Source: Sporosarcina beigongshangi | Lineage (GTDB): Bacteria > Actinomycetota > Actinomycetes > Actinomycetales > Micrococcaceae | Assembly (NCBI RefSeq): GCF_016820535.1 | Contig: NZ_JADHDY010000006.1 | Location: 62,001-126,000 of the forward strand | Direction of reading: 5' to 3' | Length of the DNA: 64,000 nt | Shown here: in pieces, positions 54,157 to 64,000 of the stretch | Layout of the letters: every line of letters starts with the position of its first letter | Numbering within the stretch: the first letter of the stretch is position 1 | Made by a program: the position numbers and the translations under genes | The notes under the pieces: generated by a model | Told to the model about the DNA's origin: nothing | The model's input: the letters and a program-made list of their open reading frames with translations, nothing else | The model's database searches: none

Positions 54157-54852
54157 GTGCGTTTAGTGATTGCCAAGTGCTCCGTCGACTACGTCGGACG
54201 CCTCAAAGCCCATCTTCCCCTGGCCGTGCGGCTGCTGCTGGTCAAGGCCGACGGCTCCGTCCTGGTCCACTCCGACGGCGGTTCGTACAAGCCGCTGAAC
54301 TGGATGAGCCCGCCCGCCACGCTGCGCACGGTGGGCCCTGACGACACCGAGCTGGAAGACGGGGTTGTTGACCAGTGGATCGTGCAGTCCAGCAAGACCG
54401 ACGACCGGCTCATCATCAACATTTATGAGCACATCTCCGACACCAGCCACGACCTCGGCGTGGATCCAGGCCTGATCAAGGACGGTGTGGAGGCGGACCT
54501 GCAGCGGCTGCTGGCCGAGCAGATTGACCTGCTCGGCGACGGCTTCACCCTGATCCGGCGCGAGTACTTCACGGCCATCGGCCCCGTGGACATCCTGGCC
54601 CGCGACGCCGCCGGCGCAACCGTGGCGATCGAGCTCAAACGCCGCGGGGACATTGACGGCGTTGAACAGCTCACCCGCTACCTTGAACTGCTCAACAGGG
54701 ACCCCCTGCTGGCACCCGTGCGCGGCATTTTCGCCGCACAGCAGATCAAGCCGCAGGCCAAGACGCTCGCCACGGACCGCGGCATTGAATGCAAAACGCT
54801 CGACTACGACGCCATGCGCGGCGTGGACGACAGCGCCTCCCGCCTTTTCTAG
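54157..54852 (+). CDS. nucS: Mismatch-specific endonuclease NucS
   Basis: A 231-residue endonuclease of the EndoMS/NucS family that replaces MutS-MutL mismatch repair in most Actinobacteria. The C-terminal nuclease core shows [11 protein letters not shown] and the E-x-K pair in [27 protein letters not shown] follows. It ends in SRLF, in line with the short C-terminal beta-clamp-binding tail known for this family. GTG 54157 opens the conserved [11 protein letters not shown]. Confidence 0.95.
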   Translation: MRLVIAKCSVDYVGRLKAHLPLAVRLLLVKADGSVLVHSDGGSYKPLNWMSPPATLRTVGPDDTELEDGVVDQWIVQSSKTDDRLIINIYEHISDTSHDLGVDPGLIKDGVEADLQRLLAEQIDLLGDGFTLIRREYFTAIGPVDILARDAAGATVAIELKRRGDIDGVEQLTRYLELLNRDPLLAPVRGIFAAQQIKPQAKTLATDRGIECKTLDYDAMRGVDDSASRLF

Positions 54853-54907
54853 CAACGCAGCGGCGCACATGCGCAGCCGGACCCCGGGCCTGACTAGACT
54901 TGGTGGC

Positions 54908-56152
54908 ATGACTGATGCCAATTCCACGCCTTTGCCCGCCAAGTACCTTCTGCAGGGTTCCGTGGTCACCGACCGCGGCATCGTCGAGGGCGGACTGCTC
55001 GCCATCGACGGCGACCGGATCGTGTATGCAGGGCGTGCAGACCACTTTGACGAGCCCGGCTTTGCCGCCGCGGAAGTGGACGCGGCAAACATCATCTCGC
55101 TGCCGGCCGGCCAAATGATCATCCCGGGGCTCGTGGACATCCACAACCACGGCGGCAACGGCGGCGACTTCCCCAGCGGGGACGAGGCCTCGGCACGCAC
55201 CGCCGTGGACTTCCTGCACAAGGCCGGCACCACCACGCTGTTGGCCAGCATGGTCACCGCCTCGCCCGACGATCTGCGCAAGGGCATCTCCGTCTACGCA
55301 AGCATGACCGAGGAAGGACTGCTGGCGGGCATCCACCTCGAAGGCCCGTTCCTGTCCCACGCCCGCTGCGGCGCCCAGAATCCGGCCTTCCTGCTGAATC
55401 CGGACCTCGAGCTGATGTCATCGCTCATTGAGACCGGCCGCGGCACGATCGCCACCATGACCTACGCGCCCGAGCTCCCCGGCGCAGACGACCTCGTTGA
55501 CCTGATGACGAGCCACGGCATCACCCCGTCAGTGGGCCACACCGACTGCGACACCGCCACGGCCGCCGAGTCCCTGGCCCAGGCCCGCGATGGGCTGGAT
55601 TCCACCGGGTTCGACGGCGTCTCCGGACGTCCCACCGTCACCCACCTTTTCAACGGCATGCCTCCCATGCACCACCGGGCCCCGGGCCCCGTCGCCGCGT
55701 GCCTGCGCGCAGCCAGGGCGGGGGCGGCCGCCGTCGAACTCGTTGCGGACAACACCCACCTTGACCCGCAGACCGTGCTGACAGTCTTTGAGCTGGTGGG
55801 GGCTTCCAACGTGCTGCTCGTGACCGACTCCATGGCCGCGGCCGGGCTGGCCGACGGCCAGTACATGCTTGGCCCCTCCCCCGTCACAGTGACCGACGGC
55901 GTGGCCACGCTGGATGCCACAGGCTCGATCGCCGGCGGCACCGCCACCCTGCTGGATGTGGTGCGCCGGACCACTGCAGCCGGGGTCAAGTTCACCGACG
56001 CGCTGAAGTCCGCCACCGAGGTTCCGGCCGCCGTACTGGGGCTGACCGACGAGGTGGGAGCACTGCGCCGCGGTCTGCGCGCGGACTTTGTCATTGTCGA
56101 CGCCGGGCTGGAACCTCAGCGTGTCATGCGCGCCGGCGCCTGGCTGAACTGA
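54908..56152 (+). CDS. nagA: N-acetylglucosamine-6-phosphate deacetylase
   Basis: A 414-residue amidohydrolase giving glucosamine 6-phosphate, the substrate of NagB. Metal ligands and substrate residues appear in [62 protein letters not shown] and [15 protein letters not shown]. It lies 55 nt after nucS; whether they share a transcript is unclear. The start ATG 54908 was chosen over a far upstream frame that shadows nucS. Confidence 0.94.
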   Translation: MTDANSTPLPAKYLLQGSVVTDRGIVEGGLLAIDGDRIVYAGRADHFDEPGFAAAEVDAANIISLPAGQMIIPGLVDIHNHGGNGGDFPSGDEASARTAVDFLHKAGTTTLLASMVTASPDDLRKGISVYASMTEEGLLAGIHLEGPFLSHARCGAQNPAFLLNPDLELMSSLIETGRGTIATMTYAPELPGADDLVDLMTSHGITPSVGHTDCDTATAAESLAQARDGLDSTGFDGVSGRPTVTHLFNGMPPMHHRAPGPVAACLRAARAGAAAVELVADNTHLDPQTVLTVFELVGASNVLLVTDSMAAAGLADGQYMLGPSPVTVTDGVATLDATGSIAGGTATLLDVVRRTTAAGVKFTDALKSATEVPAAVLGLTDEVGALRRGLRADFVIVDAGLEPQRVMRAGAWLN

Positions 56153-56339
56153 CGCCCGGCCGGGCCCGCCACCCGGTGCCGAACAGTCTTGTCAACGACT
56201 GCTTAACATTTCCCGACGCGCGGCAAAATCCGTTGACCTGGCATGTGGGCCATGTCATGCTGGGTGCGCCCTATCCCGCCGCGGCGGCTGGGTGCAATAC
56301 ACACGGCAGTACAGATGTTCACCACAAGGAGATAGACAC

Positions 56340-56543
56340 ATGGCACAGGGAACCGTCAAGTGGTTCAACGCTGAAAAGGGCTTCGGCTTCATCACCCCGG
56401 ACAACGCCGACGGCGACGTTTTTGTCCACTACTCGGAGATCCAGACCGGCGGCTTCCGCACGCTGGAAGAAAACGCCCGGGTTGAGTTTGAGGTCGGCCA
56501 GGGCGCCAAGGGCCCCCAGGCCACGGGCGTCACCGCCCTCTAG
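56340..56543 (+). CDS. Cold shock protein (CspA family)
   Basis: A 67-residue single-stranded nucleic-acid-binding protein with both RNA-binding motifs, KGFGFITP and VFVHYSEI, and the expected length. The ATG at 56340 has AAGGAG nine bases upstream. A leader of up to 187 nt follows nagA, and may hold cold-responsive RNA structure, though none was identified by reading. Confidence 0.95.
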   Translation: MAQGTVKWFNAEKGFGFITPDNADGDVFVHYSEIQTGGFRTLEENARVEFEVGQGAKGPQATGVTAL

Positions 56544-56598
56544 GAGCAGCGCAGTCCAAGTCCGGCCCCTGCAGGGTCCGGCTGACAGGCTTTTGCAA

Positions 56599-56628
56599 CA
56601 CGGCCCCGGCATTCATGCCGGGGCCGTG
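56599..56628. terminator. Terminator between the cold shock gene and mprF
   Basis: A perfect 14-bp GC stem (56599-56612 with 56615-56628) lies 56 nt after the cold shock stop and 27 nt before the convergent mprF stop. It can serve either strand. Confidence 0.7.
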
Positions 56629-56654
56629 GTGCGTCCGCGCCCGGCCCGCGCCCG

Positions 56655-59108
56655 CTATGGTTTCCGGAGCACCCGGGCCAGGGACCGCACGGACATGTTG
56701 GGCATGTAGGCCTCGCCCACGGCCCGGCCTATGGCCGGCAGCGACAGCGTGTCCTGGTACATCAGAAACAGCGGGCGGTGCCGCGGCTTGAAGCGCTGCT
56801 TGAAGTTGGCCAGCGAGGCAAAGCCGTACACAGGTTCCAGGGTGCGCGCCAGCAGTGCCAGCAGCCGGCCCAGCGTGCCCTCAAGTTCCGCACTGCCGGC
56901 GAGGGGCGAGCCGGAGAGGGAAATGTACTCCACCGTCGGGGCGAAGTGCCGCACCGCCTGGGCCACGAGGTACTCCATGACCCCGTTGAAGGCGCCTGCG
57001 TTGCGGCGCATGAAGTCAAGCGTCCAGCTGACAACCTCGCCGTTGTCGTGGACGGGCAGCCAGCTGGTGGCGGCATGGACCTTCCCGTCGGCGTCAACGG
57101 CCAGGCACAGCTGGACCTGTGGGTCCTTGAGCTCCTCCACCCCGCCCAGGGTGAAGCCCAGTTCCGGCAGGGCCTGCCCCGAGACCCAGTCCTCGGAAAT
57201 CTCATTCAGCTGGGTGCGTTGTCCGGTGGTCAGCTCCGCGTAGCTGCTCCAGACGCAGTTCACGCCCAGCTTGTCCGCCTTGTTCAGGGCGGTGCGCACG
57301 TTCTGCCAGTCCTTGCCCTTGAACTCCATGGTGCGGATGTCCAGGAGCGTCTCCGATGCCACCTCTACGCCCTTGAAGCCGCGGCTTTCCAACAATCCCG
57401 CGGGCGTGCTGTTGACGGAGTAGAAGCACGGGGTCAGGGACTCTTCCGCGCAGTAGTCAAGGAAACCGTCCACGGCCTCGGCGGCGTGGGCCTGGCTGCC
57501 GATGGGGCCGCCCACCGTGACGGCAACGCCGCTGTGCACCTGGTAGGCCACGCCCACGGGCGCACCGCCGGAAAACCAGTAGCGGTTGTTCTGCCACAGC
57601 GTCATCCAGGACAGCGAGTCCCCGCCCCGGGCCACCAGGGCCTGGGCCCGGTCCCGGTCGGTGCCGCTGGAGCCCAGGTGTCGGCTGAGGAAGACAGCAA
57701 GGATACCGAGCGCGCTGACCAGCCACAGTGCGGGGCCGCCGAAGCTGAACAGCAGTTCTGAAAACATGCCGTGGGGGTAGACGCTGGCTGAATAGCCAAA
57801 CGGGAAGGGGTAGGGCAGCACGATCCGGGGGATGCCGGCAATGAGCGCCACGAGCCCCAGCGGACTGTCCTCCAGGTTCCCCTCGGCCAGCCAGGCCGCC
57901 GCATACAGGGCCACAAAGACCAGCAGGATGACGGGCAGGTACACGATCGAGCGGCGCCTCAGCGCCGGATCCGGGTCCACCCGGAAGTGGCGCCGGAACA
58001 CCACGAGTGCCAGTGCAATCAGTGCCGGAACCAGCACCACCGGCAGCAGCTCCCACACCGACTCGTTGATGCTCAGGCTGCGGTGGCCGCGCCGCAGCGC
58101 CAGCCCCACCCCGGCAAAGACCTGAAAGTAGAACGCGGAGACGACGGCAATGACCAGGTGCAGGTAGACGGCCGCCCACAGTGCCAGGCGGTTGCCGCGG
58201 CGCAGGCCCTCGGCACACACCAGCAGCAGAACCATGGGCACCAGCGCCAGCAGGTGGCTGCCGCTTTCCATGAATCCCACGTTGTGGACCACCCGGTCGC
58301 ACACTTCGGACACCTGGTCCGCCGCGCAGTGGCTGGGAATGGGCGGCAGCTTCGTGTCCTGGTTTGTGATCCACAGCCGCAGCACAGCCAGCGGACCCTC
58401 CGGCACATGCGCCAGCGTCGCCGCCAGCGGACCCACGGCAAACACCGCCACCACCATGGCCAGGTTGGTGCGCACTTCACGGCTGGTGGACCGCCCCACC
58501 ATGCCATGACCCACGGGCTTCACCAGTGCCATGCCCAGCAGCAGGCCCGCCACGGAGGCCAGCAGGATGAACGTGTGCTGCGCATGCCCCACGTAAACGC
58601 TGAGCATCAGCGCCGTGGCCATGACCAGGACCCGCACGCGCCGGCGCCACAGCACGCTGATGGCCGGGCTGGCTGCCAGCAGGGCACCGGCGGACGCCGC
58701 AAACGGCCCCAGCAGCGTGGCCTTGTCCATGCCCGATGGAAAGTCGACCCCGACCGCGCCGCCCACACCCAGCAGCACTGAATAGAGCACGACGGCGGCG
58801 AGCTGGGTTGCCAGGAAAAGTCCGGCTGCGCGCAGGGTTCCGACCGTGAACTCCGCCAGTCCCAGCACCAGGCACAGCACGGCCAGTCCCAGCACCATGG
58901 ACGCCGTGCTGGTGCTCAGGAACACCGTGGTGAAGGCGTTCCACCAGTGCCCGCCCAGCAGGTCGGAGACCTGGAAGCCAAATGCCCCGGCCACATGGCG
59001 TGGCAGCCGCCCAAACACCCCGACTGCCACCAGGTGCACAGCCACCGTGGCTGCCATCATGGCCAGTGCAAACGGCGTCCTTCGCAGCCAGCCCAGCACC
59101 GCATGCAT
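56655..59108 (-). CDS. mprF: MprF-like protein (membrane flippase plus DUF2156 synthase domain)
   Basis: An 817-residue protein. The N-terminal 480 residues hold about twelve or more helices, and the C-terminal 320 residues are a DUF2156 (GNAT-like) domain with GDSLSWMTLWQNNRYWFSG and VHAATSWLPVHDNGEVV. This domain in MprF moves lysine or alanine from tRNA to phosphatidylglycerol, lowering membrane charge and antibiotic sensitivity. The ATG at 59108 overlaps the stop of the upstream esterase gene (ATGA), so the two are coupled. The amino acid used cannot be read from sequence. Confidence 0.8.
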   Translation of the reverse strand: MHAVLGWLRRTPFALAMMAATVAVHLVAVGVFGRLPRHVAGAFGFQVSDLLGGHWWNAFTTVFLSTSTASMVLGLAVLCLVLGLAEFTVGTLRAAGLFLATQLAAVVLYSVLLGVGGAVGVDFPSGMDKATLLGPFAASAGALLAASPAISVLWRRRVRVLVMATALMLSVYVGHAQHTFILLASVAGLLLGMALVKPVGHGMVGRSTSREVRTNLAMVVAVFAVGPLAATLAHVPEGPLAVLRLWITNQDTKLPPIPSHCAADQVSEVCDRVVHNVGFMESGSHLLALVPMVLLLVCAEGLRRGNRLALWAAVYLHLVIAVVSAFYFQVFAGVGLALRRGHRSLSINESVWELLPVVLVPALIALALVVFRRHFRVDPDPALRRRSIVYLPVILLVFVALYAAAWLAEGNLEDSPLGLVALIAGIPRIVLPYPFPFGYSASVYPHGMFSELLFSFGGPALWLVSALGILAVFLSRHLGSSGTDRDRAQALVARGGDSLSWMTLWQNNRYWFSGGAPVGVAYQVHSGVAVTVGGPIGSQAHAAEAVDGFLDYCAEESLTPCFYSVNSTPAGLLESRGFKGVEVASETLLDIRTMEFKGKDWQNVRTALNKADKLGVNCVWSSYAELTTGQRTQLNEISEDWVSGQALPELGFTLGGVEELKDPQVQLCLAVDADGKVHAATSWLPVHDNGEVVSWTLDFMRRNAGAFNGVMEYLVAQAVRHFAPTVEYISLSGSPLAGSAELEGTLGRLLALLARTLEPVYGFASLANFKQRFKPRHRPLFLMYQDTLSLPAIGRAVGEAYMPNMSVRSLARVLRKP

Positions 59109-60433
59109 CAATTCAGCCCGAGCCTGCCATAGACAAAGTTCAGGCCCGGCGTCAGTGCCTCGTTGGCGACCGCCCAGGAATGGCCTCCCGGGAACGATTG
59201 GCTTTCCACGTCCATGCCTGCCTTCTTCCCTGCCTTTATCAAGACCTTTACATTGGCAGAATACGTGGCATCCTGGCTCCCCGCTGCAAACCAGCCGTGA
59301 ATCGTTGGATATTCGTGCGTTGCCATGAGCGTCAGGGGCAGCTGCGAGACAAACGCGGCCGCATCCCCATGGAACGCCCGGTCGACCGTCACGGAGCGCT
59401 TTGCCGCCAGTGCGGGTTCCCGCTCCGGGGAAATCGCCATGAACGACTGGTAGACGTCCGGGTGCCGCGTGACCATCTGGACGCTGCAGGTGCCCCCATA
59501 GGAGAAGCCGCCCACGGCCCAGTGCGCCGGATTGGTGTCGGCGTCCAGGTGGGACTTGATCCAGTTTGGAACATCCTGTGCCATGTAGGTGCCCGCGTTC
59601 GCCAGGGTGGAGTTCATGCACATGGTGTTGTTTTGGTTGCTGCCGTTGGGGTCCGGGATGACCACGATCGGGGCAAGCCCGCCATGGGCCGCGGCGAAGG
59701 CATCCAGGTCGTAACTCAGATTGGTGGAGCGCAGCCACGACTCCGGGGAACCCGGCTGCCCGCTGACCAGGACCAGGACCGGAAGGACGGGGCGGCTGGC
59801 CGCGTAGTAGGCCGGGGGCAGATAGACCACGGCGTCGCGGCCGTGGAATCCGGACAGCGTGCCGGGGATGTCCGCCGCCAGCAGCGAGCCGGTGGGCGGC
59901 AGGCCGGCCGGTGCACGCCAGCCCGCCGCCACGGAAGAAGCCATGAAGCGGTCCCCCACAGCCTGCTGCAGGGCGGGCGGCGGCTGGGAGCTGGCGACTG
60001 GCTGCCGGCCCAGCAGGCTCGCCAGCGTGGGGTACTCGCCAAAGTAGGCGTTGACCTGCACGCCGGCCGTTGCCAGCACCGCCACCATGGACACCACCGC
60101 CAGTGTCCGCCGTGCCGGGGACGGGCCCGGGGTGCGGCGGCCGCGCAGGCCGGCCAGCGCCGTCGCACATCCCAGCGTGAGAACCCACAGCACCAGCGCC
60201 AGGTTGATGACGACGGCGGTGGGCAGGTCTTCGGCGAACAGGTAGACCACGTGGATGGCGGCCCAGCAGGCGGCGATGCTGAGCAGTGCGGCTGCTGCGG
60301 CAGTGGCGGCGGCGAAGAGCCACCAGCGCCAGGAGCGGCGCACCACGAGGAAGGCGACGGCCGCGGCGCCCAGCGCCCAAAACACGATGGGAAGGGGGCC
60401 GTCGATGAGGCTAAGTCCTGTTATTGCGTTCAC
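59108..60433 (-). CDS. Membrane-anchored esterase coupled to mprF
   Basis: A 441-residue protein with four N-terminal helices (about residues 10-130) and a C-terminal esterase-D/antigen-85-like hydrolase domain. The nucleophile elbow is AVGGFSYGGTCSV, and the likely histidine lies in FPGGHSWAVANEAL. Such tethered esterases may hydrolyse aminoacyl-lipids, polymers or envelope lipids. The neighbouring mprF overlap hints at lipid recycling; this is inference. The start is GTG 60433, opening NAITGLSLIDG. Confidence 0.8.
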   Translation of the reverse strand: MNAITGLSLIDGPLPIVFWALGAAAVAFLVVRRSWRWWLFAAATAAAAALLSIAACWAAIHVVYLFAEDLPTAVVINLALVLWVLTLGCATALAGLRGRRTPGPSPARRTLAVVSMVAVLATAGVQVNAYFGEYPTLASLLGRQPVASSQPPPALQQAVGDRFMASSVAAGWRAPAGLPPTGSLLAADIPGTLSGFHGRDAVVYLPPAYYAASRPVLPVLVLVSGQPGSPESWLRSTNLSYDLDAFAAAHGGLAPIVVIPDPNGSNQNNTMCMNSTLANAGTYMAQDVPNWIKSHLDADTNPAHWAVGGFSYGGTCSVQMVTRHPDVYQSFMAISPEREPALAAKRSVTVDRAFHGDAAAFVSQLPLTLMATHEYPTIHGWFAAGSQDATYSANVKVLIKAGKKAGMDVESQSFPGGHSWAVANEALTPGLNFVYGRLGLN

Positions 60434-60549
60434 GCATCCGCCAACTTCCCGCAAGGTCCACCCGCCCTGTGGAGCGGGAGCTAAGCGATGTTAGCGCCGC
60501 TGCCTGCGAGTTGGCAGTGAGCGGGCTGGATGGTTGCCTGACGGCGGCA

Positions 60550-60981
60550 TCAGCGCCAGCTGCCCACACTGCCGTGGGGACCGGCTTCCAGCCAGGAGGA
60601 CAGGCCCGCATAGGCACCAAACTTCATGGCCAGCAGCACGTCCCTGCCCTCGTAGGAGAGCATCACGATCACGGAACCCTGCGGCACGCGGGTGAGCTCC
60701 CCCTCGGTGGGTTCGCGCCGGCCGATGAGTTCAATCTTGGTCCGCTTCATGGATCTTGCCGGAAGCGGGTTTAACGAAAGAAGCCGAACCCACTCGAGGT
60801 CCGACTCCTGGTAACGGCAAACCCCCATGGCCCAGCGGTTTCCCGCTGTGGAAATGGAGGCGTCCACAGTGCCCAGGGCGCGCCGCAACATCATGCGGCG
60901 CACCCCGAACAGGCACAGTGTTAGAACAACCAGCCCAAAAACTGCGGCCAGTGCGATGAACGGAAAACCAAGATCGTTCAT
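60550..60981 (-). CDS. DUF2550 domain-containing protein
   Basis: A 143-residue protein with one N-terminal helix (LGFPFIALAAVFGLVVLTLCL) and a soluble DUF2550 domain with WAMGVCRYQESDLEW. It is a conserved neighbour of atpC in Actinobacteria and may be on the same transcript, 10 nt after the atpC stop. The start codon has no clear ribosome site. Function unknown. Confidence 0.82.
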   Translation of the reverse strand: MNDLGFPFIALAAVFGLVVLTLCLFGVRRMMLRRALGTVDASISTAGNRWAMGVCRYQESDLEWVRLLSLNPLPARSMKRTKIELIGRREPTEGELTRVPQGSVIVMLSYEGRDVLLAMKFGAYAGLSSWLEAGPHGSVGSWR

Positions 60982-60991
60982 CAATTGATTG

Positions 60992-61282
60992 CTAGCGAAT
61001 CCCTGCGCCCGACGCTGCGCTGTCTTTCAACTGCGCATTGTCGGCAACGATGACCACCCGGTTGCTGTCAACCGAGAAGAAGCCGCCGTCCACTTCGACA
61101 AAGAAGCGGGATCCGTCTACAGGAGCGATCTCCAGCAAGCCCGGCGCCAAAACCGCGAGCAACGGGGTGTGGCCGGGCAGAATGCCGATCTCACCCTCGC
61201 TGGTGAACCCCTTGACAAGGGTCGCCGCACCGGACCACACAAAGTGGTCCGCCGCTACGATTTCAACTTCGAGGTTAGCCAT
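60992..61282 (-). CDS. atpC: F0F1 ATP synthase subunit epsilon
   Basis: A 96-residue subunit holding the beta-sandwich domain (LEVEIVAADHFVWSG, GEIGILPGHTPLLAVLAPG). The C-terminal helical hairpin is shortened compared with the 130-residue bacterial norm, as in other Micrococcaceae. It starts 2 nt after atpD. Confidence 0.95.
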   Translation of the reverse strand: MANLEVEIVAADHFVWSGAATLVKGFTSEGEIGILPGHTPLLAVLAPGLLEIAPVDGSRFFVEVDGGFFSVDSNRVVIVADNAQLKDSAASGAGIR

Positions 61283-61284
61283 GC

Positions 61285-62793
<1,509 letters not shown>

Positions 62794-63687
62794 CTAGGAG
62801 GCGTTGAGCGCGTCAGCGCCCGCAACAATCTCGGAGAGCTCCTGCGTAACTTCGGCCTGCCGGGCGTTGTTACGAAGACGCGTGTACTTCTTGATCAAGT
62901 CGTTGGCGTTGTCGCCTGCGGACTTCATGGCCCGCTGGCGTGCCGCGAGCTCGGAAGCTGCTGCCTGCAATAGCGCGGAGAAGATGCGTGACTCGATGTA
63001 CCGCGGCAACAGGGCGTCAAGGACGTCCTCCGGCCGGGGCTCGAACTCGTACAGCGGCAACAGGTCGGATGAAGACTCGACTTCTTCTTCAACAACTTCC
63101 AGCGGCAGCAAACGAATTACTGTGGGCTCCTGGACCACCATTGACTTGAACTGGGTGTAAACGACGTGGATTTCATCCACACCACCCTGTTCAAATTCAG
63201 TGGCGAAATCTGCCAGCAAAGCCTCACGGAGTTCACGTGCAGTTTCAAATTCCGGCGCGTCAGTTCCACCGGTCCACACCTTGGCGTAGTCGCGGCCACG
63301 GAAGTCGAAGTACGCCTGCGCCTTGCGGCCGACCAGGTAGGTCGTGACGTCTTTTCCTTCTCCGTGCAGCAACTCGATAAGGTGTTCTGCCTGCTTCAAA
63401 ACGCTGGCAGAGTAGGAACCGGCAAGACCACGGTCGGAAGTCATCACCAATACTGCGGCCCGACGGATGGAATCCGGCTCGGTTGTCAGCGGGTGGTCGA
63501 CCTCGGACTGGGACGCAACGGCAGAAACGGCACGGGTGATCGCATTGGAGTACGGCAATGATGCCGCGACACGCGCACGTGCCTTTCCAATGCGGGACGT
63601 AGCGATCAGTTCCATCGCCTTGAAGATCTTTTGCATCGACGTGGTCGAGGCGATCTTCTGGCGGTAGACCCGGATCTGGGCTCCCAT
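62794..63687 (-). CDS. atpG: F0F1 ATP synthase subunit gamma
   Basis: A 297-residue rotor subunit with its N-terminal helix [20 protein letters not shown] and the C-terminal [20 protein letters not shown], both typical. An AAGGA-rich leader precedes ATG 63687. The 72-nt gap to atpA holds a strong hairpin. Confidence 0.97.
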   Translation of the reverse strand: MGAQIRVYRQKIASTTSMQKIFKAMELIATSRIGKARARVAASLPYSNAITRAVSAVASQSEVDHPLTTEPDSIRRAAVLVMTSDRGLAGSYSASVLKQAEHLIELLHGEGKDVTTYLVGRKAQAYFDFRGRDYAKVWTGGTDAPEFETARELREALLADFATEFEQGGVDEIHVVYTQFKSMVVQEPTVIRLLPLEVVEEEVESSSDLLPLYEFEPRPEDVLDALLPRYIESRIFSALLQAAASELAARQRAMKSAGDNANDLIKKYTRLRNNARQAEVTQELSEIVAGADALNAS

Positions 63688-63711
63688 GTTTGTCCTTTCC
63701 TTATCCTTGTT

Positions 63712-63745
63712 CAGGTTGTTGGCCCCGCGAGGGGCCAACAACCTG
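63712..63745 (-). other. Hairpin between atpA and atpG
   Basis: A perfect 15-bp stem (63712-63726 with 63731-63745) with loop GCGA, a stable tetraloop. No T-run follows on the minus strand, so it is likely an RNA processing or stability element rather than a full terminator. Confidence 0.7.
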
Positions 63746-63759
63746 CATCAGGGATGGTG

Positions 63760-64000
63760 TCAGCGTTTCTGCTTAACGATCTTTTCCTGGTCGACGTCCT
63801 CGGCGGCAAGCGCATCGAACTCTTCATGGCCGGCGCCAACAAGCTTGTTGTCGCCCTCCCCGAAGAAGCCCTTCTTGAAGTCAACAATGTTGGACTTGAG
63901 TGCCTCAACCGTGGAATCTTCCAGCAAGTTGGTCTCGGCCAGGGTGGTCAGCACCGAGGTCCGCAGGCGAAGGTGCTCGAGGAACTCGGTCTCGAAGCGG
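63760..64000 (-). CDS. atpA: F0F1 ATP synthase subunit alpha, C-terminal fragment
   Basis: The last 79 residues of the alpha subunit, cut by the window edge; the frame is open to base 64000. It reads RFETEFLEHLRLRTSVL and goes on to the acidic, helical C-terminus ending KQKR. The position before atpG in the standard operon order confirms it. The start lies outside the window. Confidence 0.93.
   Translation of the reverse strand, partial: RFETEFLEHLRLRTSVLTTLAETNLLEDSTVEALKSNIVDFKKGFFGEGDNKLVGAGHEEFDALAAEDVDQEKIVKQKR

Noticed and set aside
57987-58781. 264-codon frame rich in Gln and His on the plus strand
   Set aside because: It lies opposite the membrane part of mprF; the composition is what helix codons give when read in reverse.

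Overview
The window is a 64 kb stretch of high-GC actinobacterial chromosome. Gene content and order point to the Micrococcaceae, most likely Arthrobacter sensu lato. The main pointers are nucS, a DUF2550 gene beside atpC, rph-rdgB-murI-clpS-pncB synteny, a YbbN-like thioredoxin/TPR protein, DUF3039 and DUF2017 genes, and frequent GTG/TTG starts. This is an inference from gene families, not from a marker gene. I saw no rRNA, tRNA, intact insertion sequence, prophage or CRISPR array.

Layout. 0-4.8 kb: PhnD-type binding protein (partial), PhnC, two PhnE permeases, a metallophosphoesterase and a MurR/RpiR regulator. 4.8-6.7 kb: FAH-family hydrolase, GtrA-like protein and a double DUF1540 protein. 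6.8-11.0 kb: a small acidic membrane-anchored protein, a sensor kinase and an OmpR-type regulator, then a DUF4956 membrane protein and a VTC-type polyphosphate polymerase-domain protein. The same 16-bp palindrome stands before both units. 11.0-17.3 kb: de novo NAD operon nrtR-nadA-nadB-nadC-nifS-like on the minus strand, with a palindromic operator candidate before nrtR. 17.5-31 kb: amino acid permease, hydrolase, MFS transporter, sbcC-sbcD, aquaporin, two DUF202 proteins, ADP-ribosylglycohydrolase, DUF4395, MmcQ/YjbR and a DEDDh-BRCT exonuclease. 31-34.5 kb: YtrA-like GntR regulator with an ABC ATPase and membrane protein, and DedA. 34.5-41.4 kb: rdgB-rph, a 4 x 55-bp tandem repeat, an MBL-fold hydrolase, murI, DUF2017, clpS, then pncB-pncA for NAD salvage. 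41.4-48 kb: repeat-rich gaps, SF2 helicase, DUF3039, nagB and an ABC exporter. 48-56.6 kb: YbbN-like protein, a large multi-domain membrane protein, AI-2E family transporter, hydrolase, nucS, nagA and a cold shock protein. 56.6-60.4 kb: MprF-like protein coupled to an esterase. 60.5-64 kb: DUF2550 and the end of the ATP synthase operon (atpC, atpD, atpG, partial atpA).

Themes. NAD metabolism recurs: de novo synthesis, NrtR control, nicotinate/nicotinamide salvage and ADP-ribose removal. Phosphate chemistry also recurs: phosphonate/organophosphate uptake, a phosphodiesterase, a VTC-domain protein, and DUF202 proteins related to the yeast Vtc1 membrane domain. The most promising undescribed unit is the two-component system plus DUF4956/VTC module with its shared operator. 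Intergenic gaps carry several palindromic and tandem repeats, including a palindromic element present in two separate gaps.
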